From: Acidovorax sp. SUPP3334
Lineage (GTDB): Bacteria; Pseudomonadota; Gammaproteobacteria; Burkholderiales; Burkholderiaceae_C
Assembly (NCBI RefSeq): GCF_030159055.1
Contig: NZ_BQXQ01000045.1
Span: forward strand, 1-35,515
Direction: 5' to 3'
DNA length: 35,515 nt
Positions 1 to 10,363 of the stretch are shown one piece after another. The stretch's first letter is position 1; every line of letters begins with the position of its first letter. The translations under genes were made by a program, and so were the position numbers. Under the pieces are notes generated by a model. That model saw only the letters and a program-made list of their open reading frames with translations. It was not told where the DNA came from and did no database searches.

Positions 1-393
1 TGCCCGCAAGCCGGTCGGCCCGGATCGCCTGATTCACCACGGCGACCGAGGCGTTCAGTACGTGTCGATCCGCTACACAGAGCGGCTCGTGGAAGCCGGC
101 CTGGAGCCTTCGGTAGGCAGCGTGGGGACTCCTACGACAACGCTCTGGCCGAGACCATCAACGGCCTGTACAAGGCCGAGGTGATCCATCGCGCCTCGTC
201 CTGGCGCACGCGCGAGGGGGTCGAGTGGGCCACGCTCAACTGGGTCGACTGGTTCAACAACCGTCGATTGCTGGAGCCGACCGGGAATATCCCACCGGCC
301 GAGGCTGAGGCCAACTACTATTCCCACTCCCATGAGTCCGCCATGTCGGCGTGACTCAAACCAAGGGGTCTCCGGGATTCCCGGGGCGGTTCA
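1..393 (+). mobile_element. IS3-family insertion sequence, 3' part with right end
   Basis: The window opens inside an IS3-family element. Its coding part is the C-terminal third of an OrfB transposase. The right terminus reads GGGATTCCCGGGGCGGTTCA and ends with the TCA expected at IS3-family tips (393). The left end lies outside the window, so length and target duplication cannot be judged. It abuts a decayed integrase gene, which suggests repeated insertions next to the tRNA-Ser gene. Confidence 0.8.
2..354 (+). pseudogene. IS3-family transposase OrfB, C-terminal fragment, frameshifted
   Basis: This is the end of the DDE (rve) integrase domain. Frame 2 encodes the stretch containing HHGDRGVQYVSIRYTERL. 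After the G run at 124-127 the family sequence continues in another frame as DSYDNALAETINGLYKAE, which holds the third catalytic acid (E of ALAET), and then WVDWFNNRRLLEP to a TGA at 352-354. Adding one G to the GGGG run restores a continuous reading frame, so a single-base deletion in a homopolymer is the lesion. It could be real decay or a sequencing error. The first two catalytic aspartates lie upstream of the window. Confidence 0.8.
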
Positions 394-499
394 AACTCCC
401 AGAAAACAAAATCCGATTTGTTGATTCTCGGGGGATCAAGCAAGCAGAGGAACTGGCGCAAACCCAGTGTTCATGCGAGTTGCAAGCGTTTTGCAGGGC

Positions 500-1053
500 C
501 GACTACCGAGCAAGAGCGCGATTTCATCGGTTTCGAACGTGGCCCAGCCGCCTTGCAAGCGCTGCTTCTTGGTCAGCAGGGCGCGGTTCTCGGCGGGGTT
601 GTCGCCGCGCGTGTAGCCCTGTTTTTTGCCGAAGTTGTAAAGCGCCCGAATAGTAGAAATCTTGTTGCCTGACGGATTTGAGCAAGAGGAACTTTTCCAG
701 CAGTTCGCCTAGCTTCAAGGCGGTGGGGTCATCTGCGGGCGGGGTGTTGGGGATGGTGCCAACGTGGGAGCGGGCTGGCCCGCGTGCAGCGCTTTGAGGG
801 CGTGGATGGTTTCCAGCATCCGCCTGTGGTCTTCATCCCCTTCGGCTTTGTAGATGCCCTTGGTTACGTCCATCTCGTAGGGGCTGATTTCGCTGAGGTC
901 GGGCTTTTTGTGCATCGTGTTCAACAGGGCAGTTGCACGAATGATAGCCACGCGCTTGTAGCTGGTGCGCAATGAGCGCTTGACCTGCTGTCCGTTGACG
1001 CGGGTGTGCAGGTAGTAGCTGGAACCGAGCAGGTAGATGGGCAAATTGAGCAT
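500..1053 (-). pseudogene. Tyrosine recombinase (phage-type integrase) remnant
   Basis: From ATG 1053 the frame gives MLNLPIYLLGSSYYLHTRVN, the usual N-terminal arm of integrases carrying a DUF6538-like start, and runs to a premature stop at 715. The family sequence resumes in a second frame (LKLGELLEKFLLLKSVRQ, about 720-665). After an apparent internal deletion it resumes in a third frame (ISTIRALYNFGKKQGYTRGD, then NPAENRALLTKKQ and GGWATFETDEIALLL, to about 505). No catalytic R-HxxR-Y region remains. The gene starts 78 nt from the tRNA-Ser 3' end, the classic position for an integrase using that tRNA as attB. It is most likely the fossil of an integrated element, and IS3 may have truncated it. 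Confidence 0.7.
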
Positions 1054-1087
1054 GGATTGCTACCAAATTTGCTACCACCCTCAAAGC

Positions 1088-1124
1088 AAAAAGCCTTGTA
1101 AATTGTTGATTTACAAGGCTTTTT
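1088..1124 (-). terminator. Perfect 16-bp hairpin downstream of tRNA-Ser
   Basis: Arms 1088-1103 and 1109-1124 are perfectly complementary around a 5-nt loop. Read on the minus strand the hairpin ends in a TTTTT run. It lies just downstream of the tRNA 3' end (1131) and is a convincing intrinsic terminator for that gene. Confidence 0.8.
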
Positions 1125-1130
1125 CCGTTT

Positions 1131-1220
<90 letters not shown>

Positions 1221-1269
1221 TGTGTGTCGAAGCCGGGATTCTAGCAGGAAGTTTTGGGCCTCAGGCTGC

Positions 1270-1297
1270 AAAACCGACGAGGCTTCGAAGCTCGTCG
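1270..1297 (-). terminator. Intrinsic terminator after the DUF1993 gene
   Basis: CGACGAG (1275-1281) and CTCGTCG (1291-1297) form a stem around a short loop. On the minus strand the stem is followed by GTTTTG. It begins 26 nt after the stop codon of the DUF1993 gene and separates it from the tRNA gene. Confidence 0.55.
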
Positions 1298-1322
1298 TCC
1301 ATTCGCTACGAGCGGCTCGATC

Positions 1323-1835
1323 TCAGTACTTGCCCATGTAATCGCGCTTACCCAATTCCACCCCGTTGTGCCGGGCGATCGCGTACGTGGCATTCACATG
1401 GAAGAAGAACTGCGGCAGGCCGTAGTGCAGCAGGTAGTGCTCGCCAGCGAACTGCTTTTCGCGCGGCGTGCCGGGCTGCAGCGTGATCTGGCGGGCGGCG
1501 GCTTCGTCGAAAGCTTCGGAGGGCAGGCCTTCGATGAACGCCAGAACGGTATCGATCCGGGTGCGCAGGTCAGCGAAACCCGGCAGTTCCGTATCCGGCA
1601 GCGATGGCACGTCCACGCCGGCCAGCCTTGCAGCGATGCCCTTGGCGAAGTCGCACGCGATCAGCACCTGCCGCGCCAGCGGAAACATGTCGGGAAACAG
1701 CCGTGCCTGCAGCAGCGCGTCCGCATCGATCTTGCGTGCGGTCGCATGGGCTTCGGTCTTGGAGATCACGTCCGAAAGCGAGCCGAGCATCTGCTTGAAA
1801 ACTGGCACGCTGGCGCTGTACATGAAAGAGGTCAT
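1323..1835 (-). CDS. DUF1993 family protein
   Basis: 170 aa. The sequence starts MTSFMYSASVPVFKQMLGSL and ends HYGLPQFFFHVNATYAIARH then GVELGKRDYMGKY, both typical of the DUF1993 family. These are small soluble helical proteins that resemble DinB-like folds, and their biochemical function is not established. ATG 1835 is chosen because AAGGAT lies about nine bases upstream and the family begins here. A much longer open frame upstream on the same strand overlaps the methyltransferase gene and is not coding. The gene lies downstream of the methyltransferase on the same strand with a 122-nt gap and ends at a terminator hairpin. Confidence 0.85.
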   Translation of the reverse strand: MTSFMYSASVPVFKQMLGSLSDVISKTEAHATARKIDADALLQARLFPDMFPLARQVLIACDFAKGIAARLAGVDVPSLPDTELPGFADLRTRIDTVLAFIEGLPSEAFDEAAARQITLQPGTPREKQFAGEHYLLHYGLPQFFFHVNATYAIARHNGVELGKRDYMGKY

Positions 1836-1917
1836 CGCGGGTCGATCCTTGAAAAAGAGAGCCGGCATGGCGCCGGCGGATGGCAAGTACACCAGCAATG
1901 GGATGCTGCTGCACGGG

Positions 1918-1952
1918 CGGAGCGGGAAAACCCCTTTGAAAGGCCCGCTCCG
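1918..1952 (-). terminator. Inverted repeat after the methyltransferase gene
   Basis: CGGAGCGGG (1918-1926) and CCCGCTCCG (1944-1952) are complementary across a 17-nt loop that itself contains a CCTTT/AAAGG palindrome. It lies 6 nt beyond the methyltransferase stop. There is no following T-run, so termination is only suggested. Confidence 0.35.
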
Positions 1953-1957
1953 ATGGG

Positions 1958-2518
1958 TCAGACCAGAAGGATCTGCGGCAGGTTCTGCAAGTCGCGCAAG
2001 GGCGTGCGAGCTGGCTTCACCGCACGCAGATGGGCCACCATTTCGGTGACCACGTTGCGTTGGCTCTGGATGCATTCCCAGATCTGCTCCTGGGTCAAAC
2101 CGCGCAGCCGCTGCGCCACGGTCAACTCGATGCGGTCGGTGATCCAGTCGCCGCGGTATCCGTAATCCGCGCGCCAGTAGTAGGGCTGGGAAAAATACCC
2201 GAACGACCCGTGGAACAGCTGGCGAACGTGGGTGGGGTCTTCGAAGGCGTCGTCGCTCGCGCCATGGGGCACCCGGATGACCATCCGCGCGTCGGGCCGT
2301 GCCACGCGGTGCAGTTCCTGCATCATGGGCAGCACCTTCGGGATGTGCTCCAGGACATGCGACAGCAGAAACTCCTGCACGCTTTCGTCCGCCAGCGGCA
2401 ACGGCGTGGTCGCGCAGGCATCCAGGTCCGCGACGATGTCCACGCCCGGCAGCGCCTGGCTGTCCAGGTTCAGCCACCCGGCAAGGGTATTGCGACCACA
2501 GCCGACGTTGAGCTTCAT
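1958..2518 (-). CDS. Class I SAM-dependent methyltransferase
   Basis: 186 aa. The N-terminus MKLNVGCGRNTLAGWLNLD carries motif I (NVGCG) for S-adenosylmethionine binding. It is followed by VDIVADLDA (an acidic strand end) and SHVLEHIPKVLPMMQELHRV, the post-motif pattern of the Methyltransf_11/type-11 group common in polysaccharide and small-molecule methylation. The substrate cannot be read from the sequence. The start at 2518 is supported by AGGAAGG 3 nt upstream. It lies between serS and the DUF1993 gene, all on the minus strand. Nothing in the context fixes a pathway. Confidence 0.8.
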   Translation of the reverse strand: MKLNVGCGRNTLAGWLNLDSQALPGVDIVADLDACATTPLPLADESVQEFLLSHVLEHIPKVLPMMQELHRVARPDARMVIRVPHGASDDAFEDPTHVRQLFHGSFGYFSQPYYWRADYGYRGDWITDRIELTVAQRLRGLTQEQIWECIQSQRNVVTEMVAHLRAVKPARTPLRDLQNLPQILLV

Positions 2519-2577
2519 GGCCTTCCTACTTTAGTTGGTGCTAAAAAAAGCCGTTCGGCGAAGCCCTGGCGGGTCGC

Positions 2578-3912
<1,335 letters not shown>

Positions 3913-3978
3913 TTACCGGGTTGGCGCGGCGCCCTTTCCGTCTTAGGATGGGCTGCACAGCCTTAAGGGAGGGTCCCC

Positions 3979-4407
3979 ATGCACATCGAACCGTATCTAT
4001 TCTTCGACGGCAACTGCGAGAAGGCTCTGGACTTTTATGCCCAATGCCTGGAAGGGCACCTCACGGCGGTGCATCGCTACGAAGGATCGCCGCTGGAAAA
4101 GCAGCTTCCGGCGCAGTGGCGCAACAAGATCATGCACGCCACGCTGGAGGTGCCGGGCGGCCACCGGTTCATGGCCAGCGACCGCATGCCGGGGCAGCCT
4201 TTCGCGGGGCACGCGGGCTTTTCCATGTCGGTCAACTGCCCGGGCGGCGCAGAGCGCGGCGAGCGCATCTTCCACAGCCTGGCCGCTGGCGGGCACATCG
4301 GCATGCCGTTCACCGTGACCTTCTGGGGCGCGCATTTCGGCACGCTGGTGGACAAGTTCGGCGTGGGCTGGATGGTCAACTGCGACGGCGCACCGCCACC
4401 GGCCTGA
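3979..4407 (+). CDS. VOC-family (PhnB-like) protein
   Basis: 142 aa. The opening MHIEPYLFFDGNCEKALDFY, with paired beta-alpha-beta-beta-beta modules and the ending FGVGWMVNCD, is typical of the PhnB/3-demethylubiquinone-like branch of the vicinal oxygen chelate superfamily. Members are small cytosolic dimers, and most have no demonstrated reaction, so a function should not be inferred from the historic PhnB name. GGGAGG lies 6 nt before the ATG and fixes the start. It is transcribed alone, divergent from serS and convergent with the dehydratase gene. Confidence 0.85.
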   Translation: MHIEPYLFFDGNCEKALDFYAQCLEGHLTAVHRYEGSPLEKQLPAQWRNKIMHATLEVPGGHRFMASDRMPGQPFAGHAGFSMSVNCPGGAERGERIFHSLAAGGHIGMPFTVTFWGAHFGTLVDKFGVGWMVNCDGAPPPA

Positions 4408-4437
4408 AGAAACAAATAACGCAGCGCCCCCTGGCGA

Positions 4438-5382
4438 TCAGGCCAGCGTGGCCGGATCGAAGTTGGCACCGCACAAGATCAGGCCCACCGTCTCATGAGC
4501 GCGCGGCCGGTAAACGCCGCTTTGCAGCGCGGCCAACCCCAGCGCCGCCGCAGGCTCGACCGCCAGCTTCCACTCGCGCCACAGCCATTGCTGGGCCTGT
4601 CGGATGGATTCGTCGGACACCAGCAGCGACGAATGCACATGGCGCTGCGACACCTCCCACGCGATGGTGCCGATGCGCCGCGCGCCCAGCGAATCGACCG
4701 CGATGCCGCCCACCTCCACATCGACCGGCTCGCCCGCCGCGCGCGCGCTGTGCAGCGTGGGAGCGCGTTCGGGCTCCAGCGCCACCACGTTGGCGCGGCT
4801 GTCGCACCACGCGGCCACACCGGCGATGAGTCCGCCGCCGCCCACGCTGACCAGCACGCTGTCGGGCAGGCGGTCACCGGCCTGCTCCTGCATTTCCAGC
4901 GCCAGCATGCCGGCACCGGCCACCACCTCGGGCTGATCGTATGCATGGTTCAGGAGCGCGCCCGTTTGCTGCTGGCGCGCCAGGCAGGCCTGCAGCGCCT
5001 CGGAATAAGCGGCGCCGGTCACCACCACTTCGGCGCCCAGGGCGCGCAGCCGGGCACGCTTGGCCTCGGGCGATATCTCGGGGACGAACACCTCGCAGCG
5101 CACGCCCAGGGCACGCGCTGCGGCTGCGGTGGCGATGCCCGCGTTGCCGCCCGAGGCGATGATCACGCCGCTCTCGGGCACGGCGTTGGCCAGCAGGCGG
5201 TACAGCATGCCCCGGGCCTTGAAACTGCCGCCCACCTGCAGATGCTCCAGCTTCAGCCACACCTCGGCGCAATCCACGCCCAGCGCGCTGCCGCTCAGCC
5301 GCCACAGCGGCGTGGTGCGAAGAAAGCCGGCCTGTGCGGCCAGGCGCTGGCGGGCGGTGGAAACGGCGGAGCGATCGATCAT
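4438..5382 (-). CDS. PLP-dependent serine/threonine dehydratase family enzyme
   Basis: 314 aa, a fold-type II pyridoxal-phosphate enzyme. GGSFKARGM contains the Schiff-base lysine (Lys55). SGGNAG is the cofactor/substrate loop and VSVGGGGLIAGVA is the glycine-rich phosphate-binding loop. The length matches the catabolic, single-domain dehydratases without the C-terminal ACT regulatory domain of IlvA. Expected chemistry is deamination of L-threonine or L-serine to 2-oxobutyrate or pyruvate, though racemases and other lyases share the fold. ATG 5382 is used because the family starts near here and AGAGGA lies upstream. A longer open frame to 5832 has no family similarity. Confidence 0.85.
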   Translation of the reverse strand: MIDRSAVSTARQRLAAQAGFLRTTPLWRLSGSALGVDCAEVWLKLEHLQVGGSFKARGMLYRLLANAVPESGVIIASGGNAGIATAAAARALGVRCEVFVPEISPEAKRARLRALGAEVVVTGAAYSEALQACLARQQQTGALLNHAYDQPEVVAGAGMLALEMQEQAGDRLPDSVLVSVGGGGLIAGVAAWCDSRANVVALEPERAPTLHSARAAGEPVDVEVGGIAVDSLGARRIGTIAWEVSQRHVHSSLLVSDESIRQAQQWLWREWKLAVEPAAALGLAALQSGVYRPRAHETVGLILCGANFDPATLA

Positions 5383-5644
5383 TGCAAATGTCCTCTTGCG
5401 AAACGAAAACGATGGAGCCTGCGCACGGCACGGCACGGCACGCCGCGCGGCATGAATGCCCGTGCGCAAAACCGTCGAGTGTAGGCAGCCACTGGCGCGT
5501 GCCGGGACAGGAACCAGGAACGCACGCCGAATGCGCCATTGCCCTGCGGCTTTCCACCCGCCGCCATCTGCCGATACCATGGACCGCCGATTGAGGCGTG
5601 CGCGCCTGAGCGCACGCGGAGCGCCGGCCTTGCAGGAGATGGCG

Positions 5645-6319
5645 ATGTTTTTTGTGTTCGGCCCTTCGGGGCAGATGTACCGCGGCGGGCCGGAGCAACT
5701 GGCGCAAGTCTCGCCCGTGCGGCGGGTGCAGCGGCCACAGGCCCTGCGCACGCGTGCCGCAGACCCCGAGGCGACGCCCTTTCCCCCGATCGCGGCGCCC
5801 GCGCCCGACCCCGGCCCGGTGAACCTGCGCACGCAGGAGGCCGTGAGCGCCTATGTGCAGACCGAGCAAGGCCCGCAGGTGCAGCGCCAGCCGCTGTCGC
5901 GCGTGCAGGACGTGATGACCGTCGGCGCGCTCACCGTGCCGCCGGACATCCGCGTGAACGATGCGTGGCAGACGCTCGCGGAGCACCACATCGCCCAGGC
6001 GCCGGTGGTCAACGCCCAGGGCCAGGTGGTCGGGCTGCTGCTGCGCGCCGACATGGCGCCGCTGGAGCTGCTGCCCGAGCCCGGCAGCGTGAAAGATGCA
6101 ATCGAGCTGGCACGCCGGCCCGTGTCCGAGGTCATGGTGAGCCCGGTGCCCACCGTGGCCGCCGACACCGAACTGCGCCGCGTGGCCGGCGTGCTGCTGG
6201 ACACGGGCCTTCCCGGCCTGCCGGTGACGGACGAAGCCGGCACGATGACGGGCTTCATCTCGCGCACCGACATCCTGCGCGCCGTGGCGGCCGACCCGCC
6301 GCTGGACCTGTGGAGCTGA
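5645..6319 (+). CDS. CBS-pair domain protein
   Basis: 224 aa. An N-terminal stretch of about 75 residues (MFFVFGPSGQMYRGGPEQL, then Pro/Ala-rich) is followed by two CBS motifs: DVMTVGALTVPPDIRVNDAW with VVGLLLRADM, and EVMVSPVPTVAADTELRRVA with GFISRTDILRA. CBS pairs bind adenosyl ligands and regulate partner activities. No catalytic domain is attached, so this is probably a stand-alone sensor or adaptor. The ATG at 5645 is preferred over 5639 because AGGAG (5634-5638) then lies 6 nt upstream. It converges on the CNNM-type gene, sharing a bidirectional terminator. Confidence 0.8.
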   Translation: MFFVFGPSGQMYRGGPEQLAQVSPVRRVQRPQALRTRAADPEATPFPPIAAPAPDPGPVNLRTQEAVSAYVQTEQGPQVQRQPLSRVQDVMTVGALTVPPDIRVNDAWQTLAEHHIAQAPVVNAQGQVVGLLLRADMAPLELLPEPGSVKDAIELARRPVSEVMVSPVPTVAADTELRRVAGVLLDTGLPGLPVTDEAGTMTGFISRTDILRAVAADPPLDLWS

Positions 6320-6338
6320 GCGCTGCGCCGCCCATGAA

Positions 6339-6371
6339 AAAACCCGCAGGGCGGTGAGCCGTGCGGGTTTT
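6339..6371. terminator. Bidirectional intrinsic terminator
   Basis: AAAACCCGCA (6339-6348) and TGCGGGTTTT (6362-6371) form a GC-rich stem with A/T tails on both sides. It lies between the convergent CBS gene (stop 6319) and the CNNM-type gene (stop 6419), so it can terminate both transcripts. Confidence 0.8.
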
Positions 6372-6418
6372 CAGGGTCAAGGCTCCGGGGCCTGCGGCGC
6401 GGGCTTTCGGCCCTGCCG

Positions 6419-7741
6419 CTACTCGGCGGAAATGGTTTCGGGCTCCGCAATCTCCACCGAGGGCAGCGGGCTCGCCAGCACCTTGTCGATGGTCTTGCCA
6501 TCCATGTCCACCACTTCGAACTGCCAGCCTTCCCACTGCACGCGGTCGGTCACGCGGGGGAGCTTGCCCGTCAGCAGCATGACCATGCCGCTCAGCGTGT
6601 GATAGCGGCCCCGGTCTTCTTCCGGCACGGCGTCCAGGTCCAGGCGGTCCTTCAGTTCGGGCACGGGGATGTGTCCGTCCAGCAGCCAGCTGCCGTCTTC
6701 GCGCTGCACGGCCCAGGAGGTTTCGGGATCGCGGGCGTGGAATTCGCCCGTGATGGCCTCGATCAGGTCCTGCAGCGTGACGATGCCCTGCACCTCGCCG
6801 TACTCGTCGATCACGAAGGCCATGTGCAGATCGGACTGGCGGAAGTTGTCGAGCAGCTCCATGCCGGTGATCGTCTCCGGCACGTACAGCGCCGTCTGCA
6901 GCGGCTGCGTGGCCAGATCGCAGGCCTGTTCGCGCAGCGAGCGCGAGAGCCACTGGCGGGCGTTCAGCACGCCGAGCACGTTCTCCATGCCGCCCCGCAC
7001 GACGGGAAAGCGCGCATGGTCGGACTCTTCGATGCGCTTCAGGTTTTCTTCGAACGAATCTTCGACGTCCAGCACCGCCACGTCGGCGCGCGGCACCATC
7101 AGCGAGCCGATCTGGCGGTCGTCCAGGCGGAACACGTTGCGAACCATCTGGTGCTCGTGCGATTCGATCACGCCGGCGCTCGTGCCTTCGGCCAGCACCG
7201 CGTGGATCTCGGCCTCGGTCACCGCGCTGGCGTTGCTCTCCTTCACGCCCAGCAGGCGCAGCAGGCCCTGCGTGGACATGGACAGCAGCTTCACGAACGG
7301 CTTGGTGGCAATGGCCAGCCAGTTGATCGGGCGTGCCACCAGGCGGGCGATGACTTCCGGATGGCTCTGGCCCAGGCGCTTTGGCACCAGTTCGCCCACG
7401 ACGATGGAAAAGTAGGTGATGAGCATCACCACCATGCCGGTGGCGAGGTAGCTGGCGTATTTGGGCTCCATCCCGAAGGTGCGCAGCCATTCGCCCAGCG
7501 GCTGGGCCAGCGCGGCCTCGCCGACGATACCGTTCAGCACGCCGATGGACGTGATGCCGATCTGAATGGCGGAGAGGAACCGGGTGGGGTCTTCGCCCAG
7601 CTTGACTGCAGCGACCGCGCCGCTATCGCCCTCATCGATCAGCTTCTGGAGCCGGGTCTTGCGCGCTGTGACCAGCGCCAGTTCCGACATGGCAAACAAG
7701 CCATTGAGCAGGATGAGGGCGAACAGTATTGCTACTTCCAT
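6419..7741 (-). CDS. CNNM/CorC-type (hemolysin-family) membrane protein
   Basis: 440 aa. The order is the DUF21/CNNM transmembrane domain (about 1-190; MEVAILFALILLNGLFAMSE, FLSAIQIGITSIGVLNGIVG, then ATGMVVMLITYFSIVVGELV), two CBS modules (about 210-335) and a C-terminal CorC_HlyC domain (about 350-430). Family members sit in the inner membrane. Several act in Mg2+/Co2+ efflux or homeostasis, and the 'hemolysin' label is historical. ATG 7741 starts directly with the first hydrophobic helix, as in homologues. It has its own transcription unit and ends at the shared terminator with the CBS-pair gene. The functional link between the two CBS genes is only suggestive. Confidence 0.88.
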   Translation of the reverse strand: MEVAILFALILLNGLFAMSELALVTARKTRLQKLIDEGDSGAVAAVKLGEDPTRFLSAIQIGITSIGVLNGIVGEAALAQPLGEWLRTFGMEPKYASYLATGMVVMLITYFSIVVGELVPKRLGQSHPEVIARLVARPINWLAIATKPFVKLLSMSTQGLLRLLGVKESNASAVTEAEIHAVLAEGTSAGVIESHEHQMVRNVFRLDDRQIGSLMVPRADVAVLDVEDSFEENLKRIEESDHARFPVVRGGMENVLGVLNARQWLSRSLREQACDLATQPLQTALYVPETITGMELLDNFRQSDLHMAFVIDEYGEVQGIVTLQDLIEAITGEFHARDPETSWAVQREDGSWLLDGHIPVPELKDRLDLDAVPEEDRGRYHTLSGMVMLLTGKLPRVTDRVQWEGWQFEVVDMDGKTIDKVLASPLPSVEIAEPETISAE

Positions 7742-7949
7742 AGACGGGGAGCGGAGAGGCCCCCTCAGAGTGAATCAGCCGCAAATTGTAAGAAGTCACA
7801 ACAGGCGTGGGGTCATAGGGGCCGCCCGCGTAGGGACATTGGGGCGCCAGCGTGGTATTTGCGCCCTGTCGCTGCCGGGACAGGGCGTGCGGCAGGCACC
7901 AAAGACCAAGCATCAAAATGGCCTCCAGCACAATAAGTACTAAGGCACA

Positions 7950-7970
7950 TAGCTATTAAATTAATAGCAA
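7950..7970. repeat. TTGCTAT-type intergenic palindrome, copy 1
   Basis: TAGCTATTAAATTAATAGCA followed by A is an imperfect palindrome. It lies about 20 nt beyond the ispH stop and could also act as a hairpin terminator. The same core recurs at 11948, 12666, 15012, 24137 and, weaker, 19548. Confidence 0.6.
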
Positions 7971-7988
7971 ACTGACGGCCAATCGATT

Positions 7989-8984
7989 TCAGTGCCCTGC
8001 GGGCCCCGTCTCCGGCGTGCGCTCGGTGATCGCCAGCCCCGTGGCCGCATCGATGCGCAGGCCCTTGGGCAGCGGGAACTTCACCGTCTCCTCGATGCCG
8101 TCCATCTTGCGCACCGACACGGCGCCCAGCGCCTTGATGCGGTCGATCACCTGCCGCACCAGAATTTCGGGCGCCGACGCGCCGGCGGTCAGGCCCACGC
8201 GGGCGACGCCATCGAACCACTCGGGACGCAGTTCCTCGGCGCTGTCCACCATGTAGGCCGCGGTTCCCAGCCGCGCCGCCAGTTCGCGCAGGCGATTGCT
8301 GTTGGAGCTGGTGGGGCTGCCCACCACGATGACCAGATCGACCTGCGGGCTCAGCACCTTGATCGCGTCCTGCCGGTTCTGCGTGGCGTAGCAGATGTCC
8401 TGCTGCTTGGGCTCGCGCACGCTGGGAAAGCGCGCGCGCACCGCCGCGCTGATCTCGGCCGCGTCGTCCACCGACAGCGTGGTCTGCGTCACCACCGCCA
8501 GCTTGGCCGTCTGGCCCGGCTGCACGCGGGCCACGTCCTGCACGTCTTCCACCAGGTGGATGCCATGGTCCAGCTGGCCCATGGTGCCCTCCACTTCGGG
8601 GTGGCCCTTGTGGCCGATCATGATGAACTCGTAGCCCTCCTTGGCGAGCTTGGCGACCTCCACGTGTACCTTGGTCACCAGCGGGCAGGTGGCATCGAAC
8701 ACGCTGAAGCCGCGCTCGGCCGCCTCGGTCTGCACCGCCTTGCTAACGCCGTGGGCCGAGAACACCAGCGTCGAGCCGGGCGGCACATCGGCCAGGTCTT
8801 CGATGAAGATCGCGCCCTTGGCCTTGAGGTCGTTCACCACGTAGGTGTTGTGCACGATCTCGTGGCGCACGTAGATGGGCGCGCCGAATTTCTGCAGCGC
8901 ACGCTCCACGATCTCGATCGCGCGGTCCACGCCCGCGCAAAAGCCGCGGGGCTCGGCCAGAATGATTTCCTGGGGTTTTTGCAT
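7989..8984 (-). CDS. ispH: 4-hydroxy-3-methylbut-2-enyl diphosphate reductase
   Basis: 331 aa. It catalyses the last step of the MEP pathway, reducing HMBPP to IPP and DMAPP with a [4Fe-4S] cluster. The three cluster cysteines are visible: Cys16 ([10 protein letters not shown]), Cys100 (FDATCPLV) and Cys198 ([10 protein letters not shown]). The family motifs HEIVHN, FSAHGVS and GHPEVEGT are also present. The start ATG 8984 gives [18 protein letters not shown], whereas the longer open frame overlaps fkpB. It begins 4 nt after the fkpB stop, so the two are almost certainly co-transcribed and translationally linked, the conserved fkpB-ispH arrangement of proteobacteria. Confidence 0.97.
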   Translation of the reverse strand: MQKPQEIILAEPRGFCAGVDRAIEIVERALQKFGAPIYVRHEIVHNTYVVNDLKAKGAIFIEDLADVPPGSTLVFSAHGVSKAVQTEAAERGFSVFDATCPLVTKVHVEVAKLAKEGYEFIMIGHKGHPEVEGTMGQLDHGIHLVEDVQDVARVQPGQTAKLAVVTQTTLSVDDAAEISAAVRARFPSVREPKQQDICYATQNRQDAIKVLSPQVDLVIVVGSPTSSNSNRLRELAARLGTAAYMVDSAEELRPEWFDGVARVGLTAGASAPEILVRQVIDRIKALGAVSVRKMDGIEETVKFPLPKGLRIDAATGLAITERTPETGPAGH

Positions 8985-8988
8985 GGCG

Positions 8989-9465
8989 TCAGAGCACCCC
9001 GATGAGCTGCACCTCGAAGGTGACCGGCTGCCCCGCCAGCGGGTGGTTGAAATCGAAGCGCACCGCGCCATCCTCGCGCACCGCAAGCACCACGCCCGCG
9101 TAGCTGCCAAGCCCGTCAGGCGTCGGAAACTGCACCACATCGCCCACCGAATAGCGCTCGTCCGGGTCGCCCAGCTCGGCCAGCAGCTTGCGCGCCACCC
9201 ACTGCTGCATGTCCGGATTGCGGTCGCCGAACGCCTCGCCCGCGGGCAGGGTGAACGTGGTGCGCGTGCCTTCGGCCAGGCCGATCAGGCACTGCTCCAT
9301 GGCGGGGGACAACTCGCCCGCCCCCAGCGACAGCGTGGCCGGCTTGTCGCCGAAAGTGTTGATCACATCGCCCGCCGGGCCGGCCAGACGGTAGTGCAGG
9401 GTCAGGAAGGAACCCGCCTGCACGGTGGGGGCCGCAGAAGGGGATGTGGGGGCGAGAGTGGTCAT
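8989..9465 (-). CDS. fkpB: FKBP-type peptidyl-prolyl isomerase, SlpA/FkpB type
   Basis: 158 aa. SlpA-like FKBPs are cytosolic prolyl isomerases with chaperone activity, built from an FKBP core and an inserted flap. Seen here are [32 protein letters not shown] (the FKBP G..P..E..L.G turn), [10 protein letters not shown] and the closing [20 protein letters not shown]. The HPLAG motif is characteristic of SlyD/SlpA types. There is no signal peptide. The C-terminal His/Cys metal tail of SlyD is absent, which favours SlpA. It is first in the fkpB-ispH operon and divergent from radC. Confidence 0.9.
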   Translation of the reverse strand: MTTLAPTSPSAAPTVQAGSFLTLHYRLAGPAGDVINTFGDKPATLSLGAGELSPAMEQCLIGLAEGTRTTFTLPAGEAFGDRNPDMQQWVARKLLAELGDPDERYSVGDVVQFPTPDGLGSYAGVVLAVREDGAVRFDFNHPLAGQPVTFEVQLIGVL

Positions 9466-9559
9466 GAGAGTCCCGATAAACTGGCCGCCATTGTAGAAAC
9501 CTGCCCATCCCCTGCCCCGCGCGCGGCCTTGGCCGCGGCTCACCCAACCTGGCACCACC

Positions 9560-10273
9560 ATGCTCATGAAAACGATGCCCGCCGACGCGCGGCCCCGCGA
9601 ACGGCTGCTGCAACGCGGCCCCGGCGCCCTGTCGGACACGGAACTGCTGGCCATCCTGCTGCGCACCGGCATGGCGGGCAAAGGGGTGATGGAGATGGCG
9701 GGCGAACTGCTCGCACCGAGCACCATCGATGAGGCCACGGGCAAGCCAGCCGGAGGTTTCGGAGGCCTCAGCGGACTGCTGCACACCAGCGCCGAGGACC
9801 TGCGGCGCATCAAAGGCTTGGGCCCCGCCAAGCGGGCTGAACTGGTGGCCGTTCTGGAGTTGGCGCGACGGGCACTGGCCGAGCAACTGAGCGAGCGCGA
9901 GGCGTTCGAATCGCCCACGGCAGTGAAGCACTACCTGCAACTGCATCTGGCGAACAAGGGATACGAGGTGTTCGCCGTGATGTTCCTGAACTGCCAGAAC
10001 CGCATGATCGCCATGGATGAGATGTTCCGCGGCACGCTCTCACAAACCAGCGTGTACCCGCGCGAAATCGTCACCCGTGCCCTGCACCACGGCGCCGCCG
10101 CCGTGGTGCTGGCCCACAACCACCCCAGCGGCAGAGTGCAGCCCAGCAAGGCCGACGAGGCACTCACGCACACCCTCAAAAACGCCCTCGCCCTGGTGGA
10201 CGTGCGCGTGCTGGACCACGTGATCGTCGCGCGCGGCGCGGCACTGTCGATGGCAGAAGCCGGGCTGGTTTAG
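9560..10273 (+). CDS. radC: RadC-family JAB/MPN domain protein
   Basis: 237 aa, full length for the UPF0758/RadC family. The N-terminal helix-hairpin-helix part ([20 protein letters not shown] then LLRTG, and [20 protein letters not shown]) precedes a JAB/MPN metalloprotease-like domain with [14 protein letters not shown], the HxH...S..D metal-binding signature. Its long-assumed DNA-repair role is doubted in the literature and the true substrate is unknown. The start at 9560 is an ATG, and a second in-frame ATG at 9566 is equally possible. radC marks the left border of the low-GC island that follows. Confidence 0.92.
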   Translation: MLMKTMPADARPRERLLQRGPGALSDTELLAILLRTGMAGKGVMEMAGELLAPSTIDEATGKPAGGFGGLSGLLHTSAEDLRRIKGLGPAKRAELVAVLELARRALAEQLSEREAFESPTAVKHYLQLHLANKGYEVFAVMFLNCQNRMIAMDEMFRGTLSQTSVYPREIVTRALHHGAAAVVLAHNHPSGRVQPSKADEALTHTLKNALALVDVRVLDHVIVARGAALSMAEAGLV

Positions 10274-10363
10274 CGCAGCAGTGCTTCGTCCCCACCGCAA
10301 CACAAAACAAAGCGCGTAGCGGCCCGTTTTCTGAGAGCACGAGCCCATGCGTGCGTCGTCGTT

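Noticed and set aside
1323-2477. 384-aa minus-strand open frame covering the DUF1993 gene and the methyltransferase gene
   Set aside because: Only its last 170 residues match a family. The upstream part is an off-frame shadow of the methyltransferase, which has its own start, ribosome-binding site and SAM motif.
5423-5442. Four tandem copies of GCACG upstream of the dehydratase gene
   Set aside because: A short pentanucleotide run in GC-rich DNA with no obvious promoter overlap; phase variation is possible but unsupported.
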